The translations under genes and the position numbers were made by a program. Below, piece after piece: positions 12,424-22,884 of a DNA stretch of 64,000 nucleotides (position 1 is the stretch's first letter; each line of letters begins with the position of its first letter). The notes under the pieces were generated by a model that was given only the letters and a program-made list of their open reading frames with translations, was not told the origin of the DNA and searched no databases. This DNA comes from Zygnema cylindricum (lineage: Eukaryota > Streptophyta > Zygnematophyceae > Zygnematales > Zygnemataceae). Where the stretch lies: contig JBBHKE010002347.1 in the NCBI GenBank assembly GCA_037447655.1, forward strand, positions 112,615-176,614, written 5' to 3'.

Positions 12424-12864
12424 TTGTCATTTACGAAAAAACCTTCTCCTCCCTTGCCCAAAACCGCTTCAGCCATCGCGGCTGAAGCTCTCAACATAGT
12501 GGATCGAACCATACATGAAACACATTGCGTGAAAAAACCCTTGTGCGTTCTATCCACTATGATTTCTGACACTCGAAAACTCTCTTCTCCCTTTGATAGC
12601 TCAGCTGCTGGTTTACAAACACTGCGGCTGCACAAAAATCTTATTGCCATTCAGCCTATTTCCGTAGAGGAAAAAAATTCTCTTGACCCTCAAATCAGTT
12701 TTTTGGATAACGGGAAGGGATCATTGTTGATCAATGGTATTGCTCCATCCTTGCCCCTCATGGATACGGGTGCAAAACTGGTGATATTGGGCTCAAGCTT
12801 TGCACTCAAGCTTGGTCTAACTCCGGACAAGCTTCAGTCCACTTCTATTTGCTTGTTAACATAA
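12424..12864 (+). pseudogene. gypsy aspartic protease
   Basis: The core reads LMDTGAKLVILGSSFALKLG, with the catalytic DTGA of retropepsins at about 12761-12772. This matures the Gag-Pol polyprotein. The frame is open from 12424 to a stop at 12864. The downstream flap region 12865-13030 is in other frames. It lies between Gag and the methyltransferase, the usual place for a Ty3/gypsy protease. Confidence 0.75.
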
Positions 12865-13030
12865 GCGGGTACAACCGAGCCACTCATAGGAATCACTAAG
12901 GAACCGCTCGTTTTCAGCGTCCAAAACAAAACGGCCACAGATTTTGCTGAGGTCTTGGTTCACGCTCTGGTCACTAAATGTAGTGACTATGAATGCCTAG
13001 AGGGACACGACGTTATATTTTGTGTAGGGG

Positions 13031-13939
13031 GTGAAGTTGACATGCATGATCAGACATTTTCTTATTGGTCCACCAACTTCCCAACGCAAAATTTGCATTC
13101 CGCTAATTTCCGTTAGGAAACCCATTCCTGTTATGGCGGATTTGGCCACCTTCATCCCTGCATTTCTAGGCAATTCTGTGGGGGCCAAAATATTTCATTC
13201 ATTGTCAGCAGAAGAAATTTTGCCTGATAGATCTTACTTGCTTGAAATTTATAGTGACCCAGGATTTTTTTTAGATATGAAAGAATTTGATCGCATCCAT
13301 AACCAAACCTTGTCAATTCCACTTTCTCTAGTTTCTCCTCCAATCCCAATCCCTACAGACTCCTTCGGGTTTCTTCCCATTAATTGGAATCCGGTCCAAT
13401 TGAGACCTCATCCAAATGGATTGGTGATTTTTGACCTCTTCGCTGGAATTGGCACTTTGCTCCTTTCTTGTCTGCGCAATGGATTATCAATCCGATTTTA
13501 TTATTCTATTGAGATTGATCCTTTAGCACGGAAAGCACAAGTACATCATTGTAATCTGTTGCATTCCCAATACCCGCATTTGTTACCAAAATCTGCATAC
13601 GAGCATATGCATACTGCCCTCCCATTAGACATCCAGATTGTGGGCAACCATCACTTAATACAGATTGGTCCGGTCGATCTAGTTTTTGGCGGTTGGGAGT
13701 GCCAAAGAATGTCTCGGGCCGGGAAAGGTCTCGGTTTGGCCGGTCATTGCACCAAATTATTTTTTGAATTGGTTCGCATCCTGCAATTTTTACAAACTTT
13801 AGTACATCCTATTGCATACATCTTGGAAAATGTCGCAGCCTATAATGATCCAAGACCTACGGTCCTGGCTGATTATCAACGGGTCGAACAATTAATTGGT
13901 TCGCCCCTTGTTATTGACGCGCTCGCCATGGTTCACTAG
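13031..13939 (+). CDS. C5-cytosine DNA methyltransferase domain inside gypsy Pol
   Basis: An open frame of 302 codons. Residues 1-120 are linker. Motif I is IFDLFAGIGT at residues 133-142, binding S-adenosylmethionine. Motif II-like YSIEIDPLARKA follows. Motif IV is VDLVFGGWECQRMS with the catalytic Cys at residue 224; the usual Pro before Cys is Glu. Motif VI is YILENV at 264-268. A shift near 13920 moves the end into another frame to about 14030, where a motif X-like block GSLAHGVRSKWTNL appears. The role would be methylating cytosine in DNA, perhaps element or target DNA. The start shown is only the first ATG of the open frame; the domain belongs to a polyprotein. Confidence 0.82.
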   Translation: MKLTCMIRHFLIGPPTSQRKICIPLISVRKPIPVMADLATFIPAFLGNSVGAKIFHSLSAEEILPDRSYLLEIYSDPGFFLDMKEFDRIHNQTLSIPLSLVSPPIPIPTDSFGFLPINWNPVQLRPHPNGLVIFDLFAGIGTLLLSCLRNGLSIRFYYSIEIDPLARKAQVHHCNLLHSQYPHLLPKSAYEHMHTALPLDIQIVGNHHLIQIGPVDLVFGGWECQRMSRAGKGLGLAGHCTKLFFELVRILQFLQTLVHPIAYILENVAAYNDPRPTVLADYQRVEQLIGSPLVIDALAMVH

Positions 13940-14001
13940 CACACGGGGTTCGCTCCAAATGGACAAACCTGATTGATATTGGTCGACTTCCTGAGGCTTA
14001 C

Positions 14002-14989
14002 TTGTCAGTTCGTCCTCCTCCTACGGATATTCAAGCTGCCCTTCTTCCTTTCCATAAGATGCAGCCTTCCATTCAAAAGGACTGTCCCCCTAATTTCAAG
14101 AACAATGTTCCGAGTCAACCTCTCAAGGTTATTCCTACCTTAGTTTCTTACCCACTTTCGCATGCATTCTCTAATGACGGTCCTGACATGCTCGAAAACA
14201 TTAATACCGGTGAGCTTGAAGAGCCTACCTCTACGGAACGAGAACACATCCTGCATTTCATCCCTAACACTACAACCGCTCTTTGTCTTATAGAACGTCA
14301 AAGATGCACTTTATTAGGTCGTGTCATAGACCTGCAGTCTTTGTCTTTTGTTTTAGGTCTTGGGTTTCCAGCTGGTTGCCACTCTCAAGCACATCCGTCT
14401 CAACCAGCTGGGGGGGGGGAATGCATCACTAAGTAAATCATCTTTCTGTCCCACTCTCAAAGGGACCACATTTCAATTTTCCCTCTCTCTTTCACCAATT
14501 CCACCAGTTCCGGAAATCTCTATCTACCATTTCCTCAATCCTAGACATATGTCCTGGCCTATTCCCACATACACGCCTGTCCAGTCCGCAAGTTCCATAC
14601 ATAATCCACTCACTTCTCATTGGACTGCTGCTTTTCCAACGCGCAGCTGGAATCATTCTGTTAATTGCCTTAAACAGACACCTGTGGCTTACGAGTTAGG
14701 ACAAATGCTTATCGCAGATGAGCAGTTCGCCTTTGCACAAGCCATGGAGGCCATGACAATGAAGAATCTCGATGCTCCTAAATGGAAATTCAACACCAAT
14801 ATAACAACGGTCGAACAAGAAATACTGAATGACGTAGTTTTACAAAATGTCGGTGCCTTTGCTTTTTCAATGAACAATTTGGGTCATCACACCGCTTATA
14901 AGATGTCGATAGATCTCGAAGATGACCGCTCGATATTTAAACTGAAACATTGCTTGTCAAAAACCAAATGGGAAATGGTAGACAAGTGA
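14002..14989 (+). pseudogene. gypsy Pol linker between methyltransferase and RT
   Basis: Two overlapping frames, 14002-14436 and 14360-14989, are linked by a shift near 14410 where a run of nine G lies. The first is Pro/Ser-rich. The second ends with a conserved-looking run about 85 codons long (TPVAYELGQMLIADEQ to SKTKWEMVDK) that leads into RT. I recognise no enzymatic motif. It may be a spacer or an N-terminal RT extension. Confidence 0.55.
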
Positions 14990-16286
14990 TGTGCTGAACT
15001 AGAGGAAGCAGGCCTAATCTATCGGTCTGACTCCACATTTGCAGTTTCCACTGTCATGCCTCGGAAAAAGGATTATGAGGGTAATTTTTATGAACGTCGA
15101 ATGTGCGATGATTATCGTGAAATAAATTTTAGGACCGTTCAAGATCGTCATCCCATGCCCCTCGCTGACGAAATATTTGACCACGTAGGCGTGGCGAAGT
15201 ATTTTAGTATCTTTCACCCCCGTCAAGGATTCAATCAAATTGAGATAGAGGAAAAAGACCTGCATAAAACTGACTTTTGGGGTAGTGCCGACCGATAGGA
15301 ATGGGCCCGTAATGCCATTCGGACTGAAAAATGCTCCAACGGTATTTCAAAAAATCATGGACTCAGTTCTCGGAGGTTGTAAGTTTGCTAGTGTTACATC
15401 GATGACCTCATCATTCCCTCCGCTACTATTGAAGAGCATGCGGCTCACATCGAATGGGTATTGACTGAATTAAAAAATGTTGGATTAAAGTGTCATCCCG
15501 CAAAATGCATCATTGGATCAGAGCGAGTGCCTTACCTCGACCATTTTATCTCGGCTGAGGGGATCACTCCTCTCGAAGCAAAGGTAGAGGCAATCAATAA
15601 ATTGCTAGCTCCCACAGACCTCACAAGTCTGCGAGCCTTTCTTCGACTTGCTCATTATTATCGTAGGTTCATATCTAATTTCAGTACCATCGCATCTCCG
15701 TTAAACGACCTCCTTAAGAAGGAAGTTGCCTTCTTATGGGGTCCCGATCAGATTTCCGCATTTCAAAAAACAAAAACCGCCTTATTGAGTGCTCCGATTC
15801 TCCTTCCCCCCAATCATAAACTCCCTTTTTGTCTCCAAACAGATTTTGGAAAACCTGGAATCGCTGCCATTCTGACACAAAGAGAGTTGAGCGGAGAGGA
15901 ATATGTAGTTGCTTACGCGAGTAGAAGCAATAACAATGCTGAATCAAATTATAGTAATTACGAAGGGGAATGTCTAGCCGCGGTTTAGGGAGTCGTTCAC
16001 TTCCGCCATTATTTGTACGGAAAGCCGTTCACACTTCTAACTGACCATAAGCCCTTACATTGGCTGATGACTATTGATAAGCTTTCCGAGAAGCTAGCCT
16101 GATGGGCTTAGATTTTGAAAGAATACAATGTTGAAATAATTCACCAACCTAGTCTGTTTAGTCTAAACGCGGACGGAATTTCTCGAAATCCTTTGCCTCG
16201 AACGACAGATAACGGAGTTCGACAGGATTTTGATGATGACGATGTTCTCGCCATGTCTGTGGGTTATTATCTTTCTTAGTGTTTGG
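14990..16286 (+). pseudogene. gypsy reverse transcriptase and RNase H
   Basis: RT blocks include RRMCDDYREINFRTVQDRHPMP with the first catalytic-domain motifs and FSIFHPRQGFNQI, where the usual FSKLDL Asp is lost. The active site YIDDL lies at 15395-15409. The connection and thumb follow (VEAINKLLAPTDLTSLRAFL, YYRRFI). RNase H begins FCLQTDFGKPGIAAIL near 15826 and ends LTDHKPLHWL and NADGISRNP near 16170-16196. Stops at 15298, 15986 and several later sites kill it. The frame runs to 16286 and, after removing the inverted gypsy, continues at 20752. Confidence 0.88.
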
Positions 16287-16533
16287 CCTCTATCGTGCAT
16301 GAGAGACAAGCAAGCGAACATGCATCAACCCAGCAAGGTCATGATCACAAATATATGTAACAACGAAAATAAATATGAAATGCCAAAAAGTATATGCACC
16401 ATGAGAAGGAATAAAGATGAAAATGACCGAAAGAGAGAAGGGGAAGAATTCTCCCCAAGAGTGAAATGGAAATAGAGAAGGGGAAGAATACTCCCGTAGA
16501 GTGAAGTGGACCGAATCACCCCCCCCCAGCTCT

Positions 16534-16716
16534 TTAGCCTGTAGAGGAGCTGGTCAACACAGCTGAGGACCTGGAACAGATATGGAGGCAGCAATGGTCA
16601 GCCCTGTTGAAAGATAATGGAGGAGAGAGGCACTCCATGTGGAACCGTTGATCACTACCTGTACATGTATAAACCCTCTGCAACCTCAACATCCCGTTAG
16701 TATCGATGTCCACCAC
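16534..16716 (-). pseudogene. Decayed PHD finger of the inverted gypsy
   Basis: The minus strand reads DQRFHMECLSPPLSF, which matches the RFHTECLVPPLLAV part of the PHD finger at 26702. The following DHCCLHIC aligns with GHWFCHGC. The first Cys pairs are damaged. It is followed on the minus strand by the same CCTCTAC-GGCTAAAGAG and G-run (16519-16527) as in the host gypsy, so the PHD belongs to the element family rather than to one copy. Confidence 0.6.
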
Positions 16717-16788
16717 ATGGAGAATGTGTGGAGAGACCTAGGTGTCGATTATATCCAAGAGATGGACGAGTCAATGAGAAAACCAGGC

Positions 16789-17905
16789 TCACTGAAACCA
16801 TCTCGCAAATTGGTTTCCTTGAGATTTGGGATTTTCATGAGCATCCCACCACGATGATTGCATCTCATACCTAACCGCATATTTAGCCGCTTGCTCAAAG
16901 GTAAATTTCAGCCCGTATGTTTGATTGAGATGAGTCTTAATGAATATTTTCGATTGAGGAGGAAATTGTCCCACGAATTTTTGGACAGCCTCTGCATCGA
17001 ACATAAGGTCCTGTAAGGCTTCTCGAAGGGTTTCCATTCGAGCACGTAAAGCAGGGGCAGTCTCATCTGGTCTACGCTTAAAGTTCACCAACTCCTTAAC
17101 TTGATCTGGATTTTACATCCGGTTTTATTCTTGGAGAAGATCGAACATGACCAATAGCAGGTCACGTAAAAGAATTAATCCTCACGATCTAGCTGGAGCT
17201 GCCGCACCGGCAGCCACAACATACTGCTGAGGGATTTCCGGGATGGCTGGATATAGCTGATCCCCATGAACGTCTAATATTGCTGGAACAGCCGCCAGGT
17301 AGGGATTTTTTACCTGGTCGGGAACGGCTGGGAGTCTCGCAAAGGGTGGAGAGTACTCTGTCATTTGAGAGATACTCTCATACTTGCGTGTATATAAAGT
17401 GAGAGCCGAACCCCGAAGGTATCGGCCGAGGAGAGAGAAAGCGACCCTAAGGTCGAACCGGTCTTGATATCGAAAGGCTAAGTCCCTCATTTCCGTGTCA
17501 TAAAGCATGCCAAAATGAGATAAGGACATGGTGTCCTTCAAACATGAGAAGCAAAATGGCATCCTTCCCATGGACCCCTCCGAGGAGGAAGCCATGTCGT
17601 CAAAGGAGGAATGCACCGGTCGTATCAAATTTTGACTGACCAAAAATTGAAATGTGAGAGGATGGGAAAATTTCCTGTGAAAAGTCTCCTTCGGTTCTAT
17701 CCATGTATGACCTAGAAGAAACCGAGGATAATGACAACTTAGATGACAGACCCGACAGAACTGACGGAGACTCGGGAATCGCAACCGAAAATGGTGCGTC
17801 CGTAGACTCGGAGAAACTGGAAAGATCTAAATGTGCTGAACAGAAAATTGTCCCGCTGCGTGTAGATCCGGATTCATAATGTAAGTTATCCCAATCCGTG
17901 GGCAT
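16789..17905 (-). pseudogene. Gag of the inverted gypsy
   Basis: The start MPTDWDNL at 17905 runs to about 17600. A shifted frame carries MASSSEGSMGRMPFCFS and 'SLLGRYLRGSALTLY' to 17182. The C-terminal capsid part is 17091-16789 (LREALQDLMFDAEAVQKFVGQFPPQSKIF), matching 11620-11720 of the host gypsy. It stops before any zinc knuckle because the deletion joins Gag to the PHD region. It is better preserved than the host Gag. Confidence 0.8.
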
Positions 17906-18020
17906 ACACGAAGAGAAAACCCTCGAATACGACTATGAAAGAACGGAATGACCTAATTGAGGTGCGTCAAATGGAAGGCCAAACCACACAAGATAAGCTA
18001 ACACACGAAGTCTCTATCAA

Positions 18021-18262
18021 GACCCGGTGGTCAGATCTAGCAAGAAGCCGGAATACCAAAACCTCTACCCTGCAAACAGTGGGCAAGGCCGAAGGGCCAG
18101 ATCTATAAAAACAAACACAGAACTATCCAGGCACCTTTCGGTGCAGATCTACAGCGGCACAGACAGAAAATTGTCTAAACAGTGCCACCCACGGCAAGAT
18201 CTATAAAAATAGACACCAATCCAGATAATCACAGAGAAACTCAAGGCCACTCACGGCCAGAT
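18021..18262 (-). other. Five-hairpin array of the inverted gypsy
   Basis: Units, in minus-strand order, are GGCC-GTGAGT-GGCC, TGCC-GTGGGT-GGCA, GCACC-GAAA-GGTGC, GGCC-CTTC-GGCC and GACC-ACCG-GGTC, each after (AG)ATCT. Order and spacing match 10405-10655. Loops include GNRA-like GAAA. Conserved pairing with changed bases supports RNA structure. Confidence 0.62.
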
Positions 18263-20479
18263 AGCATGCAAAGAAAGCAAGGAAAATGCAAATGCTCAAA
18301 AAGAAAGGTTCGTAATAGAACCAATCCACACCGATCCCCTAAGCGAGTGTCTAAACTACAAAGGAACGCTCCTTCACCCGTAAGGCATCGTGATAGGCAT
18401 CGTGATACTTACAGAACACCTTTAATAATGTGGTGATTATCAAAAGTGAGCCGCGGCTGACCGTCACAGTCGGGCTTTGCAGAGCGCCCTGGAATAGAAC
18501 CCGCTCCGGTTCCGAATAAATGTGCCAAGAACCACCAATAAACACCAAAGCAATTAGTATCCTGCTAGGGTAAGCGTATCGGCGCTATGCCAGGCTATGC
18601 CCAACAATAAAGCAGTGATAATTATAGGTGATAAAACGTGCAATCTCAATATATAGAATATATATTTTGATTTTGTTAAGTTTTCTGAATGATTAAATTT
18701 GATGAGAGAAAAAGAAAGAAAATATCAAATCCCACACAAAATAAACATCCACTGGATAACAAATTAAGTTGCACCAAAAGAAAGAATTATGAGGAATATT
18801 GAGAAAATTTCAAAATAAAACACAATTACGGTAAAATTGGACAAAAAGGTTTACCAAACCCTAATTCCACGCTGTAAAAATCAAAAATCACCAAGGGTTA
18901 AGAATTTCAAAAAATAAACCCTAAATCCGCCCAAACTCTAAATCTGCGGCCCAAACCCTAAATTTGCAGTCAAACCCTAATTCCGCAGATTAACCCTAAA
19001 ATCTGACCCAAAATCAGATCTAAATCTAAATACCAGAAATAGAGTGCCAACAAGATAGGAGCCAAGGATCGAAAGAAAGAGAGAAGAAAGCAAAAAAAAA
19101 ACAAAAACAAAATGTGTTTTTTTTTTTCTAAATAAAATTTGTAAATTTAAATATTTTTATAATATTCTTTTTTTTTCGAGACAAAGGTGAAAGCAAAAGC
19201 AAAAATGGAGAGAAAGTAGGGGGGAAACTCGTAGAAAGATAAATCCGAATCAAGAGGAAAAATCCAAATCAAAAATAGGTGGAAGAAAACTTAGAAATGA
19301 AAAGATGGGTTTTATATTGGAAATGATGTAATTTATATTTTTATTTTCTTTAGATTTTTGTTCTCACACCAAACTGAGAAGCAAAACTGAAAGTGAAAGA
19401 TAAAGTGGATGGAAAATGGAAAGACAAAAACAAGAATAAAAACTGAATATGAAAAGTAATATTTTTTTTATGAAATAAAATTTATATTTTTAATAATTAA
19501 CTTAAAAAAAAAATAGACTTTTAGAAAATGTGATTTTGAAAACTGTACCTTTTGGACAAGAATGCTAAGCCAAGAGGTAGCCACTAGGCTCTCTGGTCTT
19601 TATCACATTCCCTACAAGAGTTATCCCGTTATGACAGCAAAGCAAGAAATATTCCAACCGGAACGAGAGAAAATCCAATTCCAATCAAAAATACACTCTT
19701 TCCAAGCCAACCGCAACACAAACAAAACACAAACACACAACCAAACCGTCAAGCTGCCCGAGGAAGGCACACCAAGGTACAGATGTGCTCCCCCACGATC
19801 CCTGATTCCACACTTCCACCAAAAGACCAAGTTTGGAGGGAAACCTTCCGGACGTGGCCTTAGGCCGCGTGGATTAAAAACGTGGGCAGAAATAAAAAGG
19901 GAAATATTCTTAACCTATCTAGCCTCTACAGCTAGCTAGCAAGGAGAAGAAAGACACGTGGGCAATTGGTGAGAGAGAGCAAGAGAAAGCTTCGCCGCCA
20001 AGAGAAAATTCTTGTCCAAAAGCTAAATTCTCTAAGTTTGGGAATTAGGCTAAGTAAGAGCTAAGCTAAGCCTAAGCAAAATTAGCCTACGTCTAGTCTA
20101 CTTAACATGCATGAAACTACTTAAGATGTTGGCCAATTGGCGGCCAACATCGTTTGCCGTACGCTTGACAAAATCCACCATCCGAGGGTAAAAACCCTCC
20201 CTAACTACATATGCGCGCGAACTTACATGGGTTCGCGACTTAAATAAATAGGTGTATCGAAGCATCGCCCGCAAATTGTGATTCGCTCTAAACGATACTT
20301 CACGTATATACTTCGAAATCGCGTGCATAAGCACGAATCAAAGCATACCGCACGAAATAATCCAAATCGAAATACCTGCGCACGAAATTAAAGGTCTAGC
20401 ACGAAATTAGTATTTTTAAATGAAACTGAAAATAAATGAATCGGAATTAAATCGCACGTGTGAACGAAACTTATACATG
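18263..20479 (-). other. Leader of the inverted gypsy, no gene
   Basis: About 2.2 kb of leader. It has scattered CCCTAAA and CCCTAAT motifs (18850-19000), A-rich tracts (19080-19520) and blocks shared with the host gypsy leader. Open frames such as 19562-19939 have no recognisable domain and are not conserved in the other copy. I see no gene. Confidence 0.5.
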
Positions 20480-20712
20480 CGTGCGAAAATCGTGCCTGCA
20501 TGCATAAAATCGTGCGTACATGCATAAAATCGCGCGTGCATGCGTCAAATTGCGCGAGCGTGCCCAAAACCGTGCGTGCATACGAAATACCGCGTGTACA
20601 TGCAGAATACCGCGCGTGCGTGCAAAATACCGCGCGTGCATTCATAATATTGCGCGTGCGTGCATTATATCGTGCGCGCGCGCCGAATATCGCGCGTGCG
20701 GGCATGATATCC
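20480..20712. repeat. 20-bp minisatellite, about 11-12 units
   Basis: Units approximate CGCGCGTGCRTGCANAATAY with an exact 20-base step. It lies within the first 270 bases of the inverted gypsy. The host gypsy has only irregular related sequence at its own start. Long open frames here on both strands are a product of the repeat. Confidence 0.85.
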
Positions 20713-20751
20713 TACGCGCTAGCAGCCGACACGATGCGGCATGACACCTCT

Positions 20752-21026
20752 ATTCCAAATCCTAGTCCCGCCATAAATCCTTGGAGTAATGGGCCTCTCA
20801 TTCTTTTGTTATCCTATCAGACCTTCACGTCCGACACCACCTTGGACAAATAAGACAGAGTGAAAAAGAGCCAAAAATTTCCTTTTGCTCGGAGGATCTC
20901 TAGTTTCGTTGCTGGCAGACGGAAGACATAAACACTTCCCTCGTCCTACCGAGCGGCTTTCTCTAATTGAACATATTCACACCGAGCTTGGTCACTACGG
21001 TACAAAGCGGACGTTAAGCCTAGTTT
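20752..21026 (+). pseudogene. gypsy integrase N-terminal zinc-binding part
   Basis: This continues the host gypsy after the inverted insertion. LADGRHKHFPRPTERLSLIEHIHTELGHYG carries the two His of the HHCC zinc domain; the two Cys (HKCATC) follow after the family C insertion at about 25710. A stop lies near 20862. The join at 21026/25664 is seamless. Confidence 0.75.
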
Positions 21027-21981
21027 TGTTGTTTTGAAAAGTTAGTTTCGTGCGTAAGAGACATTTTATGCGTAACTGCTAAGTGGATTTTATATGGAGG
21101 CTCGAATAGATTCACGGATTGGGGGAGCAAACGTATGGATATTATTAAAGTGGCGTGAACAGGCACTAACAAATGGTTGGCAGATCGCGAAGCGATCCGA
21201 TATGGAATAAACGAAATATTGAAATATGCGCCGCCAGTATGGCGGAGCTGCGACGCAGTTAAGTCAACGGAGCTGTGGCTATTTTGATGATCCGTACGGA
21301 TAGCGCAGCCAACGAAGCTGGGGATAATATGAATAGGATAGATTTTGAGTAATGATGATTGTACAGTAGTGGTAGCTTGGTTTCTGACATACGAAGATTG
21401 CGGAGATGTCGGTGTAAATATTCTGTACAACAGAGGTTTGTCCTTTTGGCTAATTAGTTTATTAGAGTAGATACACTACGGTTGGTATGCCTCCTTACAG
21501 TCATTAGTGAGCTCTCTGAGTATAACTTGCAGGACTTAGATTATTTTATGTATCGCAGTCAAGTATTATCAAAGCAATGGCAAACTGTTTTCTTCATCTT
21601 TGACCTGTTGGTGTGATCACTCTGTTTGGTGCTTTCATGTGAAACTTTGTGGAGTTATTCTAAGATACAAAATATATATCTGTGTGAAGTTTCATTCTGT
21701 TCAGGTAATTCTTTAAGATTCTGTGAGTAGTCTAAGTGGTTAGTTTGTGAAGGTGTCAGCTATTTTTTTAAAACTCTAGAGCTTATATCTTCTAGATTCC
21801 TTGGTGTATTTGGTTTTAACTTTGGGATCTTAACCTGTCTATAGTATACTGCTTATTAGTGTAGTTTGAGGAGATTTTGTGTCTTGTGGAGTAATCCGTG
21901 CGTTGTGTAACACAGCTGTTTCAGGGGTAGTCCGTGGTACTTCTAAGAGTTATCCATGGCTGAAATAGGCTATGGACAACA
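21027..21981 (+). repeat. Family C 5' LTR
   Basis: It starts TGTTGTTTTGAAAAG and ends CTATGGACAACA. It matches 24681-25658, with a small insertion in the latter near 25020-25060. The Gag start codon (21956) lies inside it. Confidence 0.92.
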
Positions 21982-22753
21982 GGTTATGGGCCCACACCCA
22001 TGGCTACCTATCTTTGATGGATCAAAATATCACTACTGGAAGTGTGCACTCGATAGCTACTTCGAGATGATGGAGCTAATGGACGTGGTGGACGGTACCT
22101 TGGCCGAAACATCAAATGGATGGAAAAGGAAAAATCATGAGTGTTTAAGGGTTATCAAGAACTCCTTGACTGAGGATTTAGTAATGTCATATCTAAGTTT
22201 CAAAAAGGCAGCTGAATTATGGAAGTGCTTAGAAAGTATGTATGCAAAGATCTCTTTATATCATTGGCTTAGCAGTGTTACCAAAATAGTTTAACACAAG
22301 TATGTAGGAGGGACTATGGAGAAACAATGTATTGACTTACAAGTATTATTTGCAGAAAATGATTTGGCAGGAGGAAACTTTACAGATGCTCAACAAGCTA
22401 TCTTGTTAATGAGAAGTCTACCTAAAGAATATAAGAGTGCATTCGATTGATTGACTGGAATTGACAAAAGGGATTGGAGTTTAACTGTACCTAGACGGGT
22501 TGTTCTAGATGAAGAGGCTAATAGAAAGATTCTATCAAGTGAGAGAAATATAAAGGAGTCTAAGTCTCAGTTTCGGAAAATTGAAGGTATTAGTGAGTTC
22601 GGAGATCTACCTCAGAATTGTTTTTTTGGTAATGACTTAGAACATACCTTCAGGGTATGTCCATTGTATAAAAGTGCATGTGCTACAAAAGAATTTCAAA
22701 GATGGATGGGACAACAACCTAGTCCGTCCCTCAAGAAGAAGGGAATCAAGTGA
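21956..22753 (+). pseudogene. Family C Gag
   Basis: The ATG at 21956 lies in the LTR and the frame reads across the primer site (MAEIGYGQQVMGPHPW). The Gag signature LPIFDGSKYHYWKCALDSYF follows. Stops occur at 22292-22294 and 22448-22450. The knuckle-like CFFGNDLEHTFRVC has Gly in place of the second Cys of C-X2-C-X4-H-X4-C. The product would be a copia-type capsid. It is broken here. Confidence 0.78.
21982..21994 (+). promoter_or_regulatory. Primer binding site, initiator-tRNA anticodon-arm type (family C)
   Basis: GGTTATGGGCCCA follows the LTR end ACAACA directly. The junction ACAACA-GGTTATGGGCCCA is the one I know from Drosophila copia. Confidence 0.85.
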
Positions 22754-22884
22754 TTTCGTAAGTGAGAGACAAGAATCGACATCTGATAAAAGGAATAGAG
22801 ATTGTGTTGGAAAATTTATTTATTTACCGACCTTTTATGTTGTTCGAGATGAGGAGAAAGAGGTGACACAAATGGATCCGGTTA

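Larger units (their letters stand above)
16292..20746 (-). mobile_element. Inverted, internally deleted gypsy of the same family
   Basis: Flanked by CCTCT at 16287-16291 and 20747-20751. Excision restores one host Pol frame across the site. On the minus strand it starts TGTCATGCCGCATCG at 20746 and ends CATGCACGAT at 16292. It holds leader, hairpin array, Gag and then directly a decayed PHD finger and the G-rich tract. Protease, methyltransferase, RT and integrase are missing, so it is a nonautonomous deletion derivative. There is no visible 3' copy of the 5' terminal region. Confidence 0.82.

Noticed and set aside
16292-16360. Continuation of host gypsy Pol past 16291
   Set aside because: A few codons stay open by chance. 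The CCTCT duplication and the restored frame at 20752 show that this is the end of the inverted element.
20388-20853. Long frames on both strands over the CG-rich repeat
   Set aside because: These are products of the 20-bp minisatellite and lie across the border of the inverted gypsy.
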